From Rhodococcoides fascians A25f (lineage in GTDB: Bacteria > Actinomycetota > Actinomycetes > Mycobacteriales > Mycobacteriaceae): 64,000 nucleotides of DNA. The stretch's first letter is position 1. Each line of letters opens with the position of its first letter. This document shows, one piece after another, positions 52,287-62,417 of the stretch. The position numbers and the translations under genes were made by a program. The DNA is taken from NCBI RefSeq assembly GCF_000760935.2, contig NZ_CP049744.1:4495501-4559500 (forward strand). Reading direction: 5' to 3'. A model generated the notes under the pieces. The model was given only the letters and a program-made list of their open reading frames with translations. It did no database searches and had not been told where the DNA came from.

Positions 52287-52899
52287 CCTCGAGGTGAGCG
52301 TCGATCTTCTCGTGCACCAGGCCCTCGTCGCCCGCACCCAGTGCGTCGATGATGGCCTGGTGCTCGGCGCACACCCGATGCTGCCGGTTGGCCGCGGTGA
52401 ACAACGCACTCAAGCCAACGCGAAGCTGGCGCGCTCGCAGGCCGGCATACGTACGAGAGAGCAGATCGCTTCCCGCCGAATCGATCAGACTCTGGTGAAA
52501 CGTGCCGTCCCAGTCGATGAACTGCTTGGGCGCATCCGCATCGCCCGAGTTCATCAGCAATTCCTGCTGCGTCAGCGCATTCTGCATCTGCACTATCGGA
52601 GCATCACCGGCGCGCAGGGCTCGGGTGGCCGCGTGCCGCTCGAGCACGCCGCGCAGGTCCATCAGCTCGCCGATCTGCCGTCCGGACATCGCCGGCACGT
52701 GCGCACCGCGCTTGGGCACCATCTCGACCAGACCCTCGGACTGCAACATCAGCAGCGCTTCACGAACCGGCGTGCGCGATACACCGATTCGCGTTGCGAG
52801 CTCCTGCTCGTTGAGAAAAGTGCCGGTGGCGGCCGGTGACGACAGCACCTGATCGCGCACGAACAGATACGCCTTCTCCCTCCCCGACAGCGGCTGCAT
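52258..52899 (-). CDS. GntR-family regulator, FCD type
   Basis: A 213-aa regulator: N-terminal winged helix with LATRIGVSRTPVREALLMLQSEGLVEMVPKRG and a helical FCD ligand domain (about 80-205) with metal-binding His in FHQSL and EH.AI. The start codon overlaps operator 2. The 3' ends of this gene and the MFS gene overlap. It is flanked by the transporter and an amidase, so the ligand is probably their substrate. Confidence 0.87.
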   Translation of the reverse strand: MQPLSGREKAYLFVRDQVLSSPAATGTFLNEQELATRIGVSRTPVREALLMLQSEGLVEMVPKRGAHVPAMSGRQIGELMDLRGVLERHAATRALRAGDAPIVQMQNALTQQELLMNSGDADAPKQFIDWDGTFHQSLIDSAGSDLLSRTYAGLRARQLRVGLSALFTAANRQHRVCAEHQAIIDALGAGDEGLVHEKIDAHLEVTLQTLLRA

Positions 52900-52912
52900 A
52901 CGATATGTATAC
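52896..52912. promoter_or_regulatory. GntR-type operator 2 (GntR/amidase divergent region)
   Basis: GCATACGATATGTATAC, matching 14 of 17 bases of operator 1. It includes the ATG (on the minus strand) of the GntR gene and lies 34 bp before the amidase start, so it can control both. Confidence 0.7.
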
Positions 52913-52945
52913 CTGTCTTCCTCCGACGAAACCAGGAGTCACACC

Positions 52946-53746
52946 GTGAGCTCGACAATCCGCATCAGCCTGGCCCAGATCACCAGCGGCGAACACCCCG
53001 CCGAGAACCTCGAACTCATCGACACTCATGCGCGTGCGGCCGCACATGCCGGATCGGACGTCGTCGTGTTTCCCGAGGCGACGATGCGCTGCTTCGGCGG
53101 ACCCATCCGAAAGTTCGCACAGCCTCTCGACGGCGAATGGGCCGAGGCGATGCGTTCCATCGCGTCCGATGCCGGCATCACCGTCGTCGCGGGGATGTTC
53201 ACCCCCGCCGAGGACGACAGGGTGACCAACACACTGCTCGTCACCGGCCCCGGCATCGAGGCGAGCTACGACAAGATTCACCTGTTCGACGCATTCGGAT
53301 TCGCCGAATCCGACACCGTCGCACCGGGTTCGGACCCACTGGTGGTGGACATCGCCGGAGTTCGGGTGGGCTTCGCGACCTGCTACGACATTCGATTCCC
53401 GGCGCTGTTCCAGAAACTCGGCGACCTCGGCGCGGAACTCGTCGTCGTTCCGGCGTCGTGGGGATCAGGTGACGGCAAGGTCGACCAGTGGACCCTGCTC
53501 GCTCGCGCACGTGCCTTGGATTCGACGACGTTCATCGCCGCCTGCGACCAGGCCGAACCCGCTGCCGCCGAGGGAAATGCGCCATTGGGCGTGGGGCACA
53601 GCATCGTCTGCTCCCCCACCGGCGAGATCCTCGGGCAACTGGACGCGACGCCCGGCATGCTGACAATCGACATCGATACCGCAATGGTCGACGCCGTGCG
53701 CAAGACGCTGCCGGTCTTGAAGAACCGCAGGCACTTCGACGCCTGA
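52946..53746 (+). CDS. nitrilase-superfamily amidohydrolase
   Basis: A 266-aa carbon-nitrogen hydrolase with the complete triad: E44 in VVFPEATM, K110 in YDKIHLFD, C146 in FATCYDIRFP. The NIT1/omega-amidase-like branch hydrolyses amides of small dicarboxylates. GTG start. It is divergent from GntR and close to a DUF2848 gene and an MHS transporter; together they look like a uptake-and-hydrolysis unit for an amide. Confidence 0.88.
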   Translation: MSSTIRISLAQITSGEHPAENLELIDTHARAAAHAGSDVVVFPEATMRCFGGPIRKFAQPLDGEWAEAMRSIASDAGITVVAGMFTPAEDDRVTNTLLVTGPGIEASYDKIHLFDAFGFAESDTVAPGSDPLVVDIAGVRVGFATCYDIRFPALFQKLGDLGAELVVVPASWGSGDGKVDQWTLLARARALDSTTFIAACDQAEPAAAEGNAPLGVGHSIVCSPTGEILGQLDATPGMLTIDIDTAMVDAVRKTLPVLKNRRHFDA

Positions 53747-53766
53747 CGGTGCCGCGAACTCGAAGC

Positions 53767-53798
53767 TATGGACGGATTCTGGCCCAAATCCGTCCATA
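53767..53798. terminator. hairpin after the amidohydrolase gene
   Basis: TATGGACGGATT (53767-53778) pairs perfectly with AATCCGTCCATA (53787-53798) around the 8-nt loop CTGGCCCA, 20 bp after the stop. No U-tract. Confidence 0.7.
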
Positions 53799-53903
53799 AC
53801 CTCGAACTCGGCGTGCGAACTCGGCCGTCACGCACCGAGATCGCAGTTGTGTCGAGAAAAGTGGCTGGAATGCCTGCGTAACTGCGAACTCAAGGCTGCA
53901 GGT

Positions 53904-53947
53904 ACAACAATGCCGCCGACTCCCGAAGGAGTCGGCGGCATTGTTGT
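53904..53947 (-). terminator. gltA terminator with UUCG tetraloop
   Basis: A 20-bp perfect stem (53904-53923 with 53928-53947). On the minus strand its loop reads UUCG, the most stable tetraloop. It begins 10 bp beyond the gltA stop, and the descending arm ends in UUGUUGU. Confidence 0.85.
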
Positions 53948-53957
53948 TCAGTACGAG

Positions 53958-55256
53958 CTAGCGGGAGCTGACGTCCTGGTAGTCGCGCTCGGTGTAGCCG
54001 GTGTAGATCTGGCGCGGACGGCCGATCTTGCCGGTCGTGTCCTCGTTCTGCTCGCGCCAGTGCGCGATCCAGCCGGGGAGACGGCCCATCGCGAACAACA
54101 CCGTGAACATGCGCGGCGGGAAGCCCATCGCGCGGTAGATCAGGCCGGTGTAGAAGTCCACGTTGGGGTAGAGCTTGCGCTCGACGAAGTAATCGTCGGT
54201 GAGAGCGGTCTCTTCGAGCTTGAGGGCGATCTCGAGCAGCTCGTCGCCGTTACCCAGCTTGCCGAGGATCGTGTGCGCAGTTTCCTTGACCAGCGTCGCC
54301 CGCGGATCGAAGTTCTTGTACACCCGGTGTCCGAAGCCCATGAGCTTGACGCCGTCTTCCTTGTTCTTCACTCGACGCAGGAAGTCCGTGGCGTCGCCGC
54401 CCTCGGCCTTGATCTTGTCGAGCATCTCGAGCACGGCCTGGTTGGCTCCGCCGTGCAGCGGGCCCCACAGCGCGTTGATGCCGCCGGAGATCGAGGTGAA
54501 CAGGTTGGCCTGCGAGGATCCGACGAGGCGCACCGTCGAGGTGGAGCAGTTCTGCTCGTGGTCGGCATGCAGGATGAGCAGCATGTCGAGTGCCTTGACG
54601 ATCTCGGGATCGACCTCGTACGGCTCGGCCGGGAAGCCGAACGTCAGGCGCAGGAAGTTCTCGACCAGGCTCTTGGAGTTGTCCGGGTACAGGAACGGCT
54701 GGCCGACGGACTTCTTGTAGGCGTATGCCGCGATCGTCGGCAGCTTGGCCAGCAAGCGGATGGTCGACAGCTCGACCTGTGCCGGATCGTTGGGGTCCAG
54801 GGAATCCTGGTAGTACGCCGACAGCGCGTTGACTGCGCTCGACAGCACCGGCATCGGGTGAGCATTGCGCGGGAAGCCGTCGAAGAACCGCTTGAGGTCC
54901 TCGTGCAGCAGGGTGTGTCGACGGATCTTGTCGGTGAACGTCTCGAGCTGATCTGCGGACGGCAGCTCCCCGTAGATCAGCAGGTAGCTGACCTCGATGA
55001 ACGACGACTTGCCCGCAAGTTGTTCGATCGGGTATCCGCGGTAGCGCAGGATGCCTGCGTCACCGTCGATGTACGTGATGGCCGACTTGGTCGATGCGGT
55101 GTTGACGAACCCGCCGTCCAATGTCGTATAGCCGGTGGTGGCCAGCAACTTTCCCAGCTCGATGCCGTTGTTGCCTTCGGAAGCCTCGGCAATCGACATG
55201 GAGTATTCGCCACCGGGATAGGTGAGGGTGGCTTTGGCGTCATTCTCAGCGGGCAC
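53958..55256 (-). CDS. gltA: citrate synthase, type II (GltA2-like)
   Basis: A 432-aa hexameric-type citrate synthase of the TCA cycle. It begins VPAENDAKATLTYPGGEYS. Catalytic residues are in ILHADHEQNCSTSTVR (His), LWGPLHGGANQAV (His) and GFGHRVYKNFDPRA (with Asp in VDFYTGLIY). The GTG start at 55256 has GAGAGGGA 6 nt upstream. The longer frame to 55367 has no similarity. It is syntenic with mycobacterial gltA2. Confidence 0.94.
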   Translation of the reverse strand: MPAENDAKATLTYPGGEYSMSIAEASEGNNGIELGKLLATTGYTTLDGGFVNTASTKSAITYIDGDAGILRYRGYPIEQLAGKSSFIEVSYLLIYGELPSADQLETFTDKIRRHTLLHEDLKRFFDGFPRNAHPMPVLSSAVNALSAYYQDSLDPNDPAQVELSTIRLLAKLPTIAAYAYKKSVGQPFLYPDNSKSLVENFLRLTFGFPAEPYEVDPEIVKALDMLLILHADHEQNCSTSTVRLVGSSQANLFTSISGGINALWGPLHGGANQAVLEMLDKIKAEGGDATDFLRRVKNKEDGVKLMGFGHRVYKNFDPRATLVKETAHTILGKLGNGDELLEIALKLEETALTDDYFVERKLYPNVDFYTGLIYRAMGFPPRMFTVLFAMGRLPGWIAHWREQNEDTTGKIGRPRQIYTGYTERDYQDVSSR

Positions 55257-55326
55257 GAATGGTCCCTCTCGAACTCGTGTAACGGACACGTACTTGAAGC
55301 GGACAGTTCTTACGTCGATAGTGAAA

Positions 55327-56265
55327 CTAGTCTCTCGACGCCTCGGACGCCCAGGGAGGGTCGGCACCGGGGCGCGAAACCGTGATTGCCGCTGCCTTCG
55401 CGGCGAACTCGAGCGCTTGCTGCCAATCTTGCTTGCTCATCGCTTTCACCGCGTTCGATGTGATAATGGTCTCCTTCTGCAAAAAGCTCAGCAGAGCCCC
55501 GTGCACGGTGTCACCAGCGCCGATCGTGTCGACGACATCGACGGCCACACCCGGCACCGAGATCTCGTCGGTTGCAGTGAAGACCGAGATGCCGTCGCCG
55601 CCGCGGGTCATGACCACAGCGGTGACCCCGGCCGCGAGCCAGTCGTCGACGGTTGTCCCCTGCGTCCCCAGCCCCAGCCAGAACGAGTCGTCCTCGGACA
55701 CCTTGAGGATGTCGATGCTGGGCAACCACGAGCGGAAGCGGTCACGGAAACCGTCGGCGGTGATGTCGCCGCTGGTGCTGTCGATGGCGGCCGGGCGAAT
55801 GTTGGGGTCGAGCATCGTGAGCTTGCCCGCCGCCCGCGCCCGGTGCAGCAATCCCGCGTACATCGACGCACCCGGCTCGTAGAGCAACGACAACGTGCCG
55901 AACGAGAGAACACTGATCTCGTCCGGGAGATCGCCGGGATCGGCCACGAGCCGATCGGCGGTGCCGTCGGCATAGAACGAGTACTCGGCGCTGCCGTCCT
56001 CGGCGAGAGTGGTCATCGCCAAGGTGGTCGGCTCGTCGCCGCGCTGGACCCACGAGATGTCGACGCCTGCGTCGCGCAGACTCGCCAGGATCTGCTCCCC
56101 GAAGGGATCGCGCGATATCCGTGAGAGATACGCGACGGGCGAACCCAATCGACCGATCGCGACGGCGACGTTGAACGGTCCGCCGCCGAGCTTGGGCGAG
56201 AGCAGCGGCCCCTCGTGCACCGGGACCAAGTCCACCAACGCTTCGCCGCACACCAGAATCGTCAC
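55327..56265 (-). CDS. PfkB-family carbohydrate kinase
   Basis: A 312-aa sugar kinase, fructokinase-like. It begins VTILVCGEALVDLVP. GGGPFNVAVAIGRLG is the sugar-binding signature, and DTIGAGDTVHGALLS supplies the catalytic Asp. The C-terminal lid is intact. The GTG start overlaps the stop of the aldose epimerase gene (GTGA). It is the last gene of the pdxH operon. Confidence 0.87.
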   Translation of the reverse strand: MTILVCGEALVDLVPVHEGPLLSPKLGGGPFNVAVAIGRLGSPVAYLSRISRDPFGEQILASLRDAGVDISWVQRGDEPTTLAMTTLAEDGSAEYSFYADGTADRLVADPGDLPDEISVLSFGTLSLLYEPGASMYAGLLHRARAAGKLTMLDPNIRPAAIDSTSGDITADGFRDRFRSWLPSIDILKVSEDDSFWLGLGTQGTTVDDWLAAGVTAVVMTRGGDGISVFTATDEISVPGVAVDVVDTIGAGDTVHGALLSFLQKETIITSNAVKAMSKQDWQQALEFAAKAAAITVSRPGADPPWASEASRD

Positions 56266-57182
56266 TTCTCGTACCTCATTCCCCAGGTGCCCGACCAGAT
56301 TTGCCCCGGTTCGAGCACGATCAGATCGATCTCGGAGTTCAACGCATCGGGTGGGCACGTCATCGGTTCGATCGCCAACGCCCGCCCTCGGTCGGGATAG
56401 GCCTGATCGTTGGCCGGATCGGCGGTGAACACCTGCACCCAGCCGAAGCTCGCGTCGGTCCACAAGACGGTCGCAGTGCCGTCGGGGCCACGCAGAACAT
56501 GGTTCGCACGGCCGTCGCCGTCGGGCAGCGACGCACTGAACGGGGTGTCGAGCTGCACGCCCTGCAGCGTGCGCGGCTCCCGGAAGTCGTACTCGGTATC
56601 GGCCGTCGGAACCGAATTGCCCACGGGCAGATTGCGCACCGGATCGAGCGGTAGCCGTGTCCCGGCGGAGAGCTCGAGCGTGCACTCGTCGAGCGGCACA
56701 TCCCCCACTCGGACGTAGGTGTGGAAACCCATCCCGTACGGCGCGGCCGAATCACCGGTGTTCTTCGCGGACGCGGTCACGGTGAGACCGTCCGCCGACA
56801 GCTCGTGCACCACCGTCACCGTCAACGAGAACGGCCATCCCTCATGCGTCCCGACGTCCACGCTCTGCTCGACGCGACTGTCGGTGTGTTCGACGAGAGT
56901 CCACGCCACCTTTCGGACGAAACCGTGACTGGCGTTGTTGCGTGAGGGCTCGCTGATCTCCAACCGATGTTCGACGCCTTCGAAGGCGAACGTCCCGTCG
57001 GCCGTCCGGTTGGGCCACGGGGCCAACACGAGCCCCGCCGACAGCGGCGGCTTCGAACCCGCCTCCCACGTCTCGGTGAGCGCGGCACCGTCGTATTCGA
57101 GAACCCGCAGGCCCGCTCCGACGGCAGCGATGTCTGCCCGATACTTGCCGCTCGTCAACGAGTAGGTCTGTGCGTCAGCCAT
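56262..57182 (-). CDS. aldose 1-epimerase
   Basis: A 306-aa galactose mutarotase-like enzyme: LVLAPWPNRTADGTF near residue 53, NNASHGFVRKVAW near 80, and PYGMGFHTYVRVG (catalytic His) near 145. The likely catalytic Glu is in LAIEPMTCPPDAL near the end. The ATG at 57182 overlaps the stop of the upstream MFS gene; an ATG at 57191 is 3 codons longer. It supplies interconverted sugar anomers to the coupled PfkB kinase. Confidence 0.85.
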   Translation of the reverse strand: MADAQTYSLTSGKYRADIAAVGAGLRVLEYDGAALTETWEAGSKPPLSAGLVLAPWPNRTADGTFAFEGVEHRLEISEPSRNNASHGFVRKVAWTLVEHTDSRVEQSVDVGTHEGWPFSLTVTVVHELSADGLTVTASAKNTGDSAAPYGMGFHTYVRVGDVPLDECTLELSAGTRLPLDPVRNLPVGNSVPTADTEYDFREPRTLQGVQLDTPFSASLPDGDGRANHVLRGPDGTATVLWTDASFGWVQVFTADPANDQAYPDRGRALAIEPMTCPPDALNSEIDLIVLEPGQIWSGTWGMRYEK

Positions 57183-58467
57183 GACCGCCATTGTTCACCA
57201 CCACACCCACTCGGTAGCGAATGAATGCCGGAAGCGCCAGCGCAGCGATCGAGACACCGATGACGACCAGTACGCCGCCGCCGGCTGCGGCGGCTGCTGT
57301 CCCCACCGATGCGGCTGCGGCACCGTGCAGCACGTCACCGATGCGAGGCCCTCCCGCGACGACGACGATGAAGACACCTTGCAATCGGCCGCGCATCTCG
57401 TCGGTCGCCACCGTCTGCAGCATCGTGCTGCGGAACGCCGCCGAGATCATGTCGGCCCCGCCGCCCAGAGCCAGGAACGCCAGCGCGAACCACAGGGCAA
57501 CGGCGGTCGCCCCGTCGGTGGCCGCGCCGACGGCGACGCCGAACCCGATCATCGCCACGCCCCACACGACGATGCAGATCAGCACCGCCAGGCCTTGCCT
57601 GCGCACTCGTGGAAGCCAGCCGGAGAACACTCCGCCCACCACCGCCCCGGCGGACATGGCCGCGAACAACATGCCCAGCACCGGCCCGCCCGACGCCGGA
57701 TCACCGAAGCTCTCGTGCGCGATCTGCGGAAAGAGTGCCCTGGGCATACCGAACACCATGGCAATGATGTCGACGACGAACGAAGCCAGCAGCACCTTCT
57801 GGGTGGCGAGATACGCGAAACCGTCGAACACCGAACGCAATCCGGCTCGCTGACCCGACTTCGCCGGCGGAATCCCCGGCAGCCGGATCACTGCCCACAG
57901 CGTGGCGAACAGTGCGATGGTGTCGATCAGATACAGCGTCTCGAGCCCGATGTAGTAGATCAGGATGCCTGCACTGAGCGGGCCTGCGATCGCACCGAAG
58001 TTCATCACCGTCATGTTCAGCGAGTTCGCGGCGGGCAGCTGCTCGGCGGGCAGGATGCGCGGGAGAATGGCGCTGCGGGTCGGCTGGTTCACTGCGAAGA
58101 ACGCTTGCTGAACGGCCAACAGCACCAGGATGATCCACACATTGTTCAGGTCGAGAAACGCCTGCAGCCAGAACAGCGCAGATGTTCCGATCAAACCGCA
58201 CGTGGTGATCATCAGCAGGGTGCGGCGGTCCATCACATCGGCCAGCGCGCCGCCCCACAGACCGAACACGATGAGCGGCACCAGAGCGAACACACCCGTC
58301 AGGCCCACGTAGGCAGAGCTCAGCGTGATCTGGAATACCTGTTGCGGCACAGCAACAATGGAGAGCTGGGCACCGATGACGGTGACGATGTTCGCCAGCC
58401 ACAGCCGACGGTAGGCCGGAGTCTTCAGCGGTGTCGTATCGGCAAGAATGCCGCGCAACCCGCTCAC
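57175..58467 (-). CDS. MFS transporter
   Basis: A 430-aa major facilitator with 12 spans, in the Tet/EntS-like group: YRRLWLANIVTVIGAQLSIVA in span 1, GLWGGALADVMDRRTLL as the MFS signature, and ATDEMRGRLQGVFIVV after span 10. It probably exports small molecules. The GTG start overlaps the pdxH stop (GTGA), and its own end overlaps the epimerase start. Confidence 0.83.
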   Translation of the reverse strand: MSGLRGILADTTPLKTPAYRRLWLANIVTVIGAQLSIVAVPQQVFQITLSSAYVGLTGVFALVPLIVFGLWGGALADVMDRRTLLMITTCGLIGTSALFWLQAFLDLNNVWIILVLLAVQQAFFAVNQPTRSAILPRILPAEQLPAANSLNMTVMNFGAIAGPLSAGILIYYIGLETLYLIDTIALFATLWAVIRLPGIPPAKSGQRAGLRSVFDGFAYLATQKVLLASFVVDIIAMVFGMPRALFPQIAHESFGDPASGGPVLGMLFAAMSAGAVVGGVFSGWLPRVRRQGLAVLICIVVWGVAMIGFGVAVGAATDGATAVALWFALAFLALGGGADMISAAFRSTMLQTVATDEMRGRLQGVFIVVVAGGPRIGDVLHGAAAASVGTAAAAAGGGVLVVIGVSIAALALPAFIRYRVGVVVNNGGHG

Positions 58468-59138
58468 GGCTGCAGACGCTCGATCACACCACTTGCCACC
58501 GTCAGGCGAATCCTGTTGTGCATTCGGCTGGTTCGGCCCTGCCAGAATTCGACCGTCTCCGGCTCGACGCGAAAGCCGCCCCAGTTCGGCGGTACCGGTA
58601 CCTCGACACCGTCGAACGTTGCGGTGACCTCGGCCAGCTTGGCGGCCAGCTCTTCCCGCGAGCCGACAGCGCGTGACTGCTCGGATGCCCATGCCCCCAG
58701 CTGGGAGCCGCGCGGCCTGGTGCGCCAATAGGTTTCGGTGGTCTCGGCGTCGACCTTGACCACCGAGCCGCGCACGGTGAGCTGCCGGGCACTCGCGATC
58801 CACGGGAAGGTCACCGACGCGTAGGGATTCACCACGAGCGCGCGGCCCTTGTCCGAGTCGTAGTTGGTGTAGAAGACCACGCCGTCGGCGTCGAGACCTT
58901 TGCACAGCACGGTGCGAGTCGCGGGTCTGCCCGCCTCGTCGACGGTCCCCAACACGATGGCGTTGGGCTCGGGTAGATCTGCCGCTACCGCGTCGGCCAA
59001 CCACTGCTGTGCCAGTGGGAACCACCCGCGGGCCAGAGCGTCGACCTCGAGGTCGTCGGGCTCGCCGTAGTCGACCCGCATGTGCGCCAGGCGCTGTTCA
59101 TCTGCAGACACGAACCCAGACGCTACTCCCGCGTACAT
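58464..59138 (-). CDS. pdxH: pyridoxamine 5'-phosphate oxidase
   Basis: A 224-aa FMN-dependent PNP/PMP oxidase making pyridoxal phosphate. FMN-binding GRPATRTVLCKGLDADGVVFYTNYDSDKG and the C-terminal WGGFRVEPETVEFWQGRTSRMHNRI are both diagnostic. The start is uncertain: ATG 59138, GTG 59111 or ATG 59078; the first fits the extra N-terminal residues of the family. It heads the coupled operon pdxH-MFS-galM-pfkB and is divergent from citA. Confidence 0.9.
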   Translation of the reverse strand: MYAGVASGFVSADEQRLAHMRVDYGEPDDLEVDALARGWFPLAQQWLADAVAADLPEPNAIVLGTVDEAGRPATRTVLCKGLDADGVVFYTNYDSDKGRALVVNPYASVTFPWIASARQLTVRGSVVKVDAETTETYWRTRPRGSQLGAWASEQSRAVGSREELAAKLAEVTATFDGVEVPVPPNWGGFRVEPETVEFWQGRTSRMHNRIRLTVASGVIERLQP

Positions 59139-59216
59139 GCTCGCTATGGTTCTGGCACAGTACGCCCGGATGCGGCGCAGAGCCGGGCGCAAACGCGACG
59201 AGGGAGTCCACAGGCC

Positions 59217-60335
59217 ATGGCTGTTCAACACGTTCCCGAGGATTTCGTTTCCGGTCTCGAAGGTGTCGTCGCGTTCACCTCCGACATCGCCGAACCCGAC
59301 AAGGACGGCGGCGCACTGCGCTACCGCGGCGTCGACATCGAAGAACTCGTCGCACAGAACGTCACCTTCGGCGACGTCTGGGCCCTGCTCGTCGACGGCG
59401 CATTCGGCCGCGGCCTCCCACCGGCCGAACCCTTCCCCCTCCCCATCCACACCGGAGACGTCCGCGTCGACGTCCAAGCCGGCCTGGCGATGCTCGCCCC
59501 CATCTGGGGCTACCAACCCCTGCTCGACATCGACGACACCACCGCCCGCGACAACCTCGCCCGCGCCTCGGTGATGGCCCTGTCCTACGTCGCCCAATCC
59601 GCCCGCGGTATCTACCAACCCGCCGTCCCCCAGACCCGCATCGACCAGGCCGCCACCGTCACCGAACGGTTCATGGTCCGCTGGAAAGGCGAACCCGACC
59701 CCGCCCACGTCGCCGCCATCGACGCCTACTGGGTCTCGGCCGCCGAACACGGCATGAACGCCTCCACCTTCACCGCCCGCGTCATCGCCTCCACCGGAGC
59801 CGACGTCGCCGCCTGCCTGTCCGGTGCCATCGGCGCCATGTCCGGACCCCTGCACGGCGGCGCACCCGCCCGCGTACTACCGATGATCGAACAAGTCGAG
59901 AGGACCGGCGACGCCCGCGCCCTGATCACCGGCATCCTGGACCGCAGGGAAAAGCTCATGGGCTTCGGGCACCGCGTCTACCGCGCCGAAGACCCCCGCG
60001 CACGCGTCCTGCGCGCTACCGCGAAAAGGTTGAACGCACCCCGCTACGAGGTCGCTGCCGCGCTCGAGCAGGCCGCGTTGACCGAACTGCGTGAACGCCG
60101 CCCCGACCGCGCCATCGAAACCAACGTCGAATTCTGGGCCGCAGTGATCCTCGACTTCGCCGAAGTACCCGCCCACATGATGCCCGCGATGTTCACCTGC
60201 GGACGTACCGCAGGCTGGTGCGCACACATTCTCGAGCAGAAGCGCCTCGGCAAGCTCGTTCGCCCGGCCGCCCTGTACACCGGCCCCGAACCCCGCACCC
60301 CCGAGTCCGTCGACGGCTGGGAACTGATCCGGTAG
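59217..60335 (+). CDS. citA: citrate synthase 2 (CitA-like)
   Basis: A 372-aa second citrate synthase, about 60 residues shorter than gltA. It starts AVQHVPEDFVSGLEGVVAFTS and has SGAIGAMSGPLHGGAPARVL, GFGHRVYRAEDPRARVL and VEFWAAVILDF with the catalytic Asp changed in context. The ATG is preceded by GAGGGAG. In mycobacteria citA lies near serC, as here. It may be a 2-methylcitrate synthase in part. Confidence 0.88.
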   Translation: MAVQHVPEDFVSGLEGVVAFTSDIAEPDKDGGALRYRGVDIEELVAQNVTFGDVWALLVDGAFGRGLPPAEPFPLPIHTGDVRVDVQAGLAMLAPIWGYQPLLDIDDTTARDNLARASVMALSYVAQSARGIYQPAVPQTRIDQAATVTERFMVRWKGEPDPAHVAAIDAYWVSAAEHGMNASTFTARVIASTGADVAACLSGAIGAMSGPLHGGAPARVLPMIEQVERTGDARALITGILDRREKLMGFGHRVYRAEDPRARVLRATAKRLNAPRYEVAAALEQAALTELRERRPDRAIETNVEFWAAVILDFAEVPAHMMPAMFTCGRTAGWCAHILEQKRLGKLVRPAALYTGPEPRTPESVDGWELIR

Positions 60336-61550
<1,215 letters not shown>

Positions 61551-61567
61551 CAAGCTCACAGCTGGGT

Positions 61568-61629
61568 CGCTCCCTTCGAGGCCTACACTTGCATTCAAGT
61601 ACGCAAGCGTAACGACCTCGGAGGGAGCG
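61568..61629 (+). promoter_or_regulatory. 5'-leader stem that covers the ribosome site of the next gene
   Basis: CGCTCCCTTCGAGG (61568-61581) can pair with CCTCGGAGGGAGCG (61616-61629): a 14-bp stem with one G-U pair. The right arm contains the Shine-Dalgarno GGAGGGAG, 6-13 nt before the ATG at 61635. The 34-nt loop holds a small hairpin (ACTTG-CATT-CAAGT, 61587-61600). Confidence 0.55.
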
Positions 61630-61634
61630 CTCGT

Positions 61635-62306
61635 ATGTTCAGGCTCCTGGCATTCGCGCTGCGCATTCGCGTAACGCTGGTCTACTGCATCCTCGCGGCG
61701 GCAGGCACGGTAGCGCTCGGCCAGATCGGGCCGCACGACCGGTGGCACGTGCTGCACGCAGCGAGTACCAACCTGCACAATCTGACCGACGGCCATCTCG
61801 CCACCCTCGTCACGAGCGTCTTCCTCACCGAGGGTCGGGTGAACTGGCTGTGGCTCGCCGGAGTCGCAATCCTGTTCGCCGTCGCCGAATGGATATCCGG
61901 TTGGCGACGATTCCTGGTCACGTTCAGCGCCGGCCACATCGGCGCGACGGCTCTCGTTGCCGTCGGACTGTTCATCGGAATACGCGTCGATTGGTTGGCC
62001 GACTCACTGGCGATGGCAGTCGACGTCGGGGTCAGCTACGCAGCGGCAGCGGTGGCCGGATCCATGATTCGTTACCTGCCGATGCCGTGGCGGCTGGGCT
62101 GGGCCGCACTCTGGATCGCGGTCGTCGCCGTCAGCGGGATATCGAACCCGTCGTTCACTGCCGTCGGACACGCGGTCGCCCTGAGTATCGGCCTCGGCCT
62201 GGGCACGTTGTACTTACAGAGGGACGTATCGATGTTGCGTCACAAGACAATTGACGCAACATCGGCCGATCGAGTGCAGCCGAGCCCGCAGCTGTCTACT
62301 CTCTGA
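61635..62306 (+). CDS. rhomboid-like membrane protein
   Basis: A 223-aa protein with six spans. The pattern resembles rhomboid-like proteins of actinobacteria: FSAGHIGATALVAVG, VGVSYAAAAVAGSMI and AVGHAVALSIGLGLG. The catalytic Ser-His pair of true rhomboid proteases is not clearly present (no GxSG), so it may be inactive. The ATG is preceded by GGAGGGAG, which may be sequestered in a stem. Confidence 0.65.
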   Translation: MFRLLAFALRIRVTLVYCILAAAGTVALGQIGPHDRWHVLHAASTNLHNLTDGHLATLVTSVFLTEGRVNWLWLAGVAILFAVAEWISGWRRFLVTFSAGHIGATALVAVGLFIGIRVDWLADSLAMAVDVGVSYAAAAVAGSMIRYLPMPWRLGWAALWIAVVAVSGISNPSFTAVGHAVALSIGLGLGTLYLQRDVSMLRHKTIDATSADRVQPSPQLSTL

Positions 62307-62417
62307 TGGAGAAACGATCGCCGGCGCAGCGATGCGTGTCGAACACCCACCGAGGACACCCGGTGAACTAGGGTCGAATTCGACGGTATCGCGAGCCGGC
62401 GCGATGAGGAGGTCACA

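Noticed and set aside
55276..55290. CGTGT-N5-ACACG upstream of gltA as a CRP/GlxR site
   Set aside because: The spacing does not fit the TGTGA-N6-TCACA consensus and the arms are only 5 bp.
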